This document shows, piece after piece, positions 57,498 through 64,000 of a stretch of DNA of 64,000 nt (the first letter of the stretch is position 1; every line of letters starts with the position of its first letter). The notes beneath the pieces are model-generated. The model was not told the DNA's origin. It made no database searches and saw only the letters and a program-made list of their open reading frames with translations. Where the stretch lies: NCBI GenBank assembly GCA_030490835.1, contig CM059972.1:5052264-5116263 (forward strand). Reading direction: 5' to 3'. Both the position numbers and the translations under genes were made by a program. This stretch comes from Annona cherimola. Lineage: Eukaryota; Streptophyta; Magnoliopsida; Magnoliales; Annonaceae.

Positions 57498-60400
57498 ATG
57501 GAGGAAGGAAATTGGGGGGTCGTCCACAGGGAAGTGGGCCCCACCCCATTTCTTCCTTCCTCATCCTCCGCTGCCTCCAGCATGTCTTTCCTGAGCCGGC
57601 GGATTCTCCGGGAGCCGATGGTTCTCGAGATGGATGCGGCCACCCACGAGCTGTTAGAGGAGCGGCCGATCGGCTGGGGCTACTCCAGGCCTGTCGTCAT
57701 CCTCGACGTTATCTGGAACATGGCCTTTGTCGCTGTGTCGGCCGTCGTCGTGGGGTCCACCCTCTGGGAACGGCCTTCGAAGCCTCTGCGGGCCTGGCTT
57801 AGCGGCTATGCCTTCCAATGTGTTTTGCATGTGGTCTTTGTGATTGCTGAGTACCGGAGGAGGATCCGGGCGAGGAGGATGGGGGAGGAGGAGCTCCTGC
57901 TGCTTCCACAGGCCAGGTGAAATTTCCGCCCTGCTTTTCTCTTTATCCTTCTCATATATCTGACGTGGGTGTGTTGGGTTTTGGCAGTTTTTGGAAGAAT
58001 TAAGTCGATTTCTTTTTGTGGGTTTTGGAGTCTTATATTCAACTGCTTTGATTTTGTAAGAAAAAAGTTTTCCTTTTCTTGCCTTTCCCTTTTTCGATGT
58101 GTCACCTTGCAATGGGAGAGAGAAGATGAAAACCCAGATAGTGCTGCTTTTCGTCTGGATTCCTGAATTGTGTCCTTCTGTCTAGTATCCTCAGTTTCAT
58201 CTTAGAATGGCATGTCTTATCAGATGATCTTAATCTTTTAAGCTTTCTTCTCGCATTTGTTGTATCTCCATTGCAACTGGCATGATGGTCTTATTAGCAG
58301 AGCTGGAAAGTGAATCACTGAGTATGGAGCAGTTAACTGAAGTTTTCCTGTGGATTGCAGATTTACGTGCAGCTGTACAATTAAATTGAATGGAGGGTGA
58401 GGCTCTCATTCTGATTGTTGGACAATTTGCCATCAAATGGTTGGTGGATATTTTATCAAAATTGTCAAAATTGTCTAACATGTTAATCCCACGACATATA
58501 TTTGTTGGATTACATGATGATGATCCTCAAGATGGAAGAATTCGTTGGGTTGATCCAGCCACTTGTATGCATTGGATTACATGATAATGATCCTCGAGAT
58601 GGAAGGAGGAATGAATGCACGTTCATTCATTATGCTATGATATTATTATGTTCTCATTGGGATTCTAAAAAATAAATGAATGTGCATACTGTTACAGCAT
58701 TCAATTCATTTCTCAGTTTCTTTTTTTTTCGTTCTTTTTCTTGGGGGATTTTTGTTTAATCATGGTTAGTTTGGTGCGTTGTAAGCTTCACTTATTTAAG
58801 AAGCAAGAGAATTGAGTGTCATGTGTATGGACGTTTTTAATATCATTTGAAAGAATAGTGTGTTTGAATTATTATTACATTCGTGTGTTTGAATTATTAT
58901 TACATTCTTATTATTTTTTGTGTTTAATATCGGAACATGGTGTTTGTTACCCATGTTGTTTATTTTGCATGCCACTATTTCATGCAAGTTCTTGGCTATT
59001 TTCATTTTTCAGAGATCAGTGATGGTTAATTCTGGTCCAAAAGTGTTGGTAATGGAGAAATTTCCTACCATCTGGCAAGGCTTTTTTGCCATTTTATTTA
59101 CTGCTTACGTGTAATATTTTAAACCATTCATTCGCGCACTTAGGTTATCAGCTGTAGTGACTTATTTGCTATTGATGACTGGGTGGTGTGGAGTGTGGAC
59201 CACTGAAAGGTTGGTCACAGAAAATACTGATATCTTGATGGGAAGAATGCATTGCTGCTTCGTATAAGATAAACTGTAATTTGCTTCTTTCTTTGGTTAT
59301 ATTTTTATCATCCACGGCCTTGGTAAATGACTATTAGTTTGCAAGAAATTTTATCTAGAATATCTTTAACGTGGCATTATTTCCTTTTTTTTGTCAATAT
59401 TATCAGTCATTTTTTGTTGTATTCATGTGTTTGAGAAATCCGTGTTGGAATCTTCATCCACACATCATCCAAGTCACATGGAATCCCTTGGATAAATCAT
59501 ATGAAATTATGGAATCAAGTTACTTGTACTGATATCTGTATTTTCAGGCTGTAGCAATGCTGCGATACACTTAATTACTTAGCCAATGATGGTGGAAAAG
59601 ACATTATATGAGAATGATGCATGAAACATGCATTTACAATCAAAGATTTTTAATTGAACCATGCTTGCTAAGACCAAAATTTTATCTGGTTGTAACAAAA
59701 AGCTCTTGCATACCTTATCTAGAGCAAGAGAATTATTTAGGCATACCTTGCATCAGACACTTGAAAATAAAAACAAGTACTTTGTTGTTTTATTTTCTCA
59801 TCTTTCCAAGTATTTTGTTGTTTTTCTTTCTCATCTTTTGTTTCTTAAAACATTTAACTGAAACTTTAATGAATAGTAAAAAGGATTATCAACGAATTGA
59901 ATCTGTTGCTTCTTCTCAGTTCTAATGCTTCCTCTTGTGGCTTTTCAGCCTTGTGAAGAGATTGGAGTCATTGAACACAATGGTCTCATTTTTGTGGTGG
60001 GTACTTGGGTTCTACTGGGTTATGAGTGGTGGTCAAGCGCTTATGCAAGATGCTTCTCGGCTCTATTGGTGAGGCTAATATATGGATGAAATAAGAACAT
60101 GCAATAAAAATTTTAGTTAAGATATATGATTTGGGTAACTGTTCTAACCCCGTGGAAATTCAGCCAAATGCGGGCTTGTCTATTGATCATGCAAGGCCCT
60201 TCATTGACAAAGAAATGGATGGTTAGAAAGTTTACAAACTGTTAACAGCTCAATGATGCTGAACCAGATATTTGTTGCACTTTTTGTTTATGCTAAAATA
60301 GGCATTCGATGGGGTCCACATTGTGATTTTGCATGGCTTGCATTTCACCGTCTCACCCACCAGCAAGTTTAGATGCCAATGCAGTGGTTGCACATCAAAC

Positions 60401-63400
60401 AGACTTAGTGACTCAATTAATTATAGATTATGCAATGTTATCGTATTTTTTGTAACTGTGTTGTGATGCTATTATGGTTTGGTTGTTGTTGGTTATGGTA
60501 ATTTTCTTTACTTATTGGTGGCATCCACTGCTTACTGCATGCCTTTGGGAGGGCATTCTTCTCAATGGATACAATGATTTCTGCATAGGCTGGCATCGAC
60601 CGTTTCCCTTTTTTCTATTATAGTTAGAAGTCAGGAAGAAGCCTGTATAGCCTCTAATCCATCACCTGTCATGCTCGATATGATTTCAAGTTCTAATAGC
60701 CAGGCAGTTCCATGATTTTCCATCCACACCTCCCATCATGTCTAAAATGAAAATTGATGGGTTGAACATGATTCAACAAACACATCTGTCAAGTACAGCT
60801 GCCCGGGTGTTGGAACTCGTATAGCTTGTGCTGCTCCATATAGGTTTCACTTAATCCCATGTTTTGGCTCAATATTAATGTAGGATCTCATTTCAAAATG
60901 ATTCCAAGTTTTATCAGAAATTTGACAGATCATCTTCATCATCTATGCAAGATATGAAGGAGATTATTCGTAAGAAGTTATTAATTCTTAAATAGCCTTG
61001 TCAAATGAGGTTTTTTTGTTTGTTTGTTTGTTTGTTTTTGTTTTTGGGTTCAAATGAGCTTTTTTAGATCAACACGCAACTAAATTCTATTTTAGGAATG
61101 AAGCAATATGGAAGACACAAATTTCAGTTGCCTAAGAAATGAAGTAATGGACATGTGAAAATAACTATGGTATGAACACTTGAATCCCCATATATATTAC
61201 TGATATATCAATGGAAGATAAGTATATGTCTGCAAACTGGTGCTTAGAACTATAGTTGTGAGAGTACCAGCAAGAAACAACTAAATGAGTGGAAAATTAA
61301 CTCAAAACTTGTTAGGCTACGATATTTCATGGATTCTCTTCTCCGTACAACACTGGTTGTGGAGGCTTTGAAGATTCTTTATGCAAACTGTGGGATGTGG
61401 TTGACATGGTGAGGGAAAGAAGCAAATAAAGAAACATAATACCTTCCAGACTACAACCCAGGATTTCTTCGACCAACTACTCTCGAAACATTAATATAAT
61501 CTTTAACTAGACTATGACTTGGTCCATTATTAAGCGATCCAAATATTGGCCTGTACGCAAGAGCAAACCGGTTAAAATTTTAAGGATGCATTTTACTAGA
61601 GGCCAGTCTGTTGAAAATTATGCAGAGTTAGAAACCTATCTGGTCTCTTAATTCTTGGTTCTAGCCCCCAGTCGTTTCCTGCATGCAAACTGCAAAGATA
61701 TCAAAGAACCATTTGGGAAGTGTATACTACTATTTAGATATGTCCCACAGCTTTCAGTATAACAAAGTATGCATTTGTTTAGGGTCTGTCATTGGAATGC
61801 TATAATAGGAATCAGTAATGGTGGTAATTGTGTTGATATCAAGTAATATCTGGGAGATGAGTTATTGTGGATACACTTCTCCACATAAGATCTAGGATGG
61901 CCAATTCCAGTAAAACCATAGTGCAAAATGCTATATGAACACAGCTACCATAAATAAGCTGGCATTCCTTTTTCCTCTGAGATAAGTAACGAATTATTTC
62001 TCCTATTGATAAAAGAATAGTAAAGAGTCCAATTGAAGTTATGATGGCGGCAAATAAAGGTATTGGTGCAATGTTAAAACTTAGAAATAGAGGTGTTTGT
62101 GGTGATTGCCTTGCTGGGAAGTGTAGGAAGTCCTTCGCGTTGCGCATGTTTTCCTTTTTCCAATTTCATGACTAGATTACCTGAATGCAAAATATTATTG
62201 AGAAAACTGAGTGGCTGGGGGATTTCCATTGAAATTCAGACAGCCATTTCCTGAAACTCTGAAAAACTTAAAAAGAGTACCTATGTTCTTAAATTTGAAA
62301 AGACAGAATATTGATTTTTTAACTGTATTTCTTGTGTTTGAGTCTTCTAATCTGAGTTACATCACAACATTTGCTACGGTTTGATTACAATGTAATGCAG
62401 GCTGGCGGTGGTGTTTCTAGCATTTGACGTGTTCTTTGCATTATTCTGCATCATGCTTGCCTTCATTATTGGCGTTGCTCTGTGTTGTTGCTTGCCATGC
62501 GTCATTGCAATCTTATACACAGTGGCAGGCCAGCAAGGTGCATCTGATGCTGAACTCGGCATCCTTCCCAAGTTCAGGTTCCGATCAAACGATCGACAGG
62601 GCAAGTTTGACTTAGATAGGCAGCACTCGGTTGTGATGACTATACCAGCACCAAGCACAGAAGAGCTTCTGGACGAACTCTCTCTTTCACCAGAAGATTC
62701 GGTAAGGATGATCTCTCAATCCCTGTTTTTTTGAATCTTTTGGGTGTATTTGGAAATGGATAAAACTTTTGATGAAAAGTTGTAGAGATGAGAAGTTGTC
62801 AAATGATGTGATATGATAGGGGTAATAATGAGGAATAAATAGGATAAAGTTGAAATAGATAGGTTTGTTGTGTTGGTAGTTGTGTAGAAATGATTGAAAA
62901 GTAGGGTAGTTGTATAGAAAAATGTAAAAAAATAATTAAAAAATAGGGTAGTTGTGGAGAGTGAAAGGTTTTAGATTGAAAAGTTTTAAATTGACAACTT
63001 TTTGTTGTTGCCAAACACACCCTTTGTCAAAAAGTCATCTACAAGTTATTCTTTGTTGGCCTAAAGATGCTCAATTGTAGCCACCCGGCAGTTGCCGGTG
63101 GTAGCAACGCTGCCAGCATTGTTGAAGGTCGCAGGGTCAAAACTTGATAGGAGCGCTTGTCTCCTTCTGTTCACTGCTCTCTCAATTGTTGACAGGGAGC
63201 TGTTGTCTCCCGCTTCGTTGATGGTAAGGAAAAATGTAAGGATTAATAGTAAGAAAATGTGAGGATTGTTGGACTTTCATTGCAAATGAATTGAGATCTG
63301 TGATGTAAAAAATACGCTGACCCAAAAAAAAAAAAAAGAAGCTCAATTGTCAGTGTCTGAGCCCATAGGCGGGACAAATTTACAGCTGCTTATATGCAAC

Positions 63401-64000
63401 TCTTGTCCGTACTTCTAAGTACTGGCAAATGGAATGGGTTACATATTAAGCTGGCCCACATCCAATTGTAGGCAATAGTTGCCCTTTTCTTCTTATTAGT
63501 ATTACACATTAGGTGAAAATGATATTAATATTAGCCATGTCAGTGCTCATGACAACAATGATATTAGTAAGGAGAAAACGATATTAGCCATTTTACTGTT
63601 CATTCGTTTACTCTCCCCTCCCAGAATGGATCACCTACCAATTGCTGTGTTATAAGAGTTGTATTCCCTTTATTTTTAAGTATCATTTTTCATGCATATG
63701 GCTTCTACACCAAATGACTCCATTAGCAAAAATACAGCAGATTCGTTCACTGAGAGTGTATTATGATATTGCAAGTGGACTCAGATGATCAACATTGTGT
63801 ATGCATGGCACGTCACTGCCTGATTTGGGGTCGGAGGGGGCTGAATATTTTGGATTTACACTGGTGTGCATGTTTCAGGAATGCTGCATCTGCCTGAATA
63901 GATACGAGGAAGGAATAGAGCTCCATTCGCTTCCATGCAAACACCACTTCCACTCCAAGTGCATTGTTAAGTGGCTCCGTATCAATGCTACTTGCCCACT
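57498..64000 (+). CDS. RING-H2 membrane E3 ubiquitin ligase, 5' part (cut by window end)
   Basis: Resembles the plant E3 family of Arabidopsis At1g12760/At4g11680 (RING-type, multi-pass). Four coding exons are seen: 57498-57916, 59949-60068, 62401-62701 and 63879 to beyond 64000; GT-AG introns, phases consistent, 320 residues so far. Start: ATG 57498 in the frame of the conserved [16 protein letters not shown] block; Met29 is an alternative. Membrane segments lie at about 65-90, 100-118, 150-168 and 181-222 (the last long enough for two, with CCCLPC between). The RING-H2 uses C282, C285, C300, H302, H305, C308 and C319, with the eighth ligand predicted just outside the window. It should catalyse ubiquitin transfer at an endomembrane; substrate unknown. 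Intron 3 carries a MITE and a SINE. The symbol is left blank because this subfamily has no single accepted name. Confidence 0.9.
62742..63022. mobile_element. Tourist-like MITE in intron 3 of the E3 ligase gene
   Basis: GGGTGTATTTGGAAATGG and GTTGCCAAACACACCC ends, flanked by TTT (62739-62741 and 63023-63025). Its interior is nearly the same as the 14511-14775 copy with an extra segment near the left end, so this copy is relatively recent. Confidence 0.85.
63079..63334 (+). mobile_element. SINE in intron 3 of the E3 ligase gene
   Basis: Flanked by a 16-bp direct repeat with one mismatch: AAAGATGCTCAATTGT (63063-63078) and AAAGAAGCTCAATTGT (63335-63350). It ends in an A-rich tail (from 63324) and has a head with A-box-like GTAGCCACCCGGCAG and a weakened B box GCAGGGTCAAAACTTG. 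Features fit a tRNA-derived SINE. It lies about 40 bp after the Tourist-like MITE. Confidence 0.8.

Noticed and set aside
57080..57802. 240-codon open frame on the + strand, the longest in the window
   Set aside because: It overlaps coding exon 1 of the E3 ligase gene in another frame, begins in AT-rich upstream DNA and has no recognisable domain. The overlapping frame gives the conserved family block, so this one is a shadow.

Overview
This is nuclear genomic DNA of a flowering plant. The evidence is AT-rich intergenic DNA, GT-AG introns with U-rich tracts, a plant-type GH51 arabinofuranosidase with 17 coding exons, a plant RING-H2 membrane E3 ligase gene, and dense plant mobile elements (Tourist-like MITEs, hAT elements, tRNA-derived SINEs, an LTR element). 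I cannot name the species. Intron sizes and repeat families suggest a non-grass, probably woody angiosperm, but this is a guess.

Layout. 1-17.4 kb has no convincing gene. It is a patchwork of small DNA transposons, one large foldback, a degraded hAT element, an LTR-like fragment, SINEs and GC-richer relics. 17.4-51.1 kb is a head-to-tail segmental duplication. Unit A (about 17.41-34.92 kb) and unit B (about 34.92-51.08 kb) each carry one complete alpha-L-arabinofuranosidase gene (GH51) on the + strand, with an untranslated first exon, a leader intron of about 1 kb and 17 coding exons totalling 2013 nt (670 aa). Every coding exon has the same length in both copies and both frames are open; I count about 37 amino-acid differences, roughly 94-95% identity. 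The units differ mainly by mobile DNA. Copy A alone has a SINE in intron 15, a repeat triplet with a Mutator-like MITE downstream, and a solo LTR nested in a Tourist-like MITE. Copy B alone has a 1.35-kb hAT element in intron 6, a SINE in intron 4 and a local expansion in intron 13. 51.1-57.2 kb is gene-free and holds a 1.5-kb hAT-type element with a GC-rich interior. 57.5 kb to the window end carries the first four coding exons of a RING-H2 E3 ubiquitin ligase with several membrane segments; its 3' end lies outside.

How the genes relate. The two GH51 genes are recent tandem paralogs predicted to act in the apoplast, releasing arabinose from arabinoxylan and pectic arabinan. The E3 gene is an unrelated neighbour. 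I found no prokaryote-type operon, CRISPR array, rRNA or functional tRNA gene, and no new gene system. The most informative signals are the duplication, the reversed homopolymer (poly-T in A, poly-A in B) next to one splice acceptor, a Cys/Ser difference in an active-site motif, and the clear insertion signatures.
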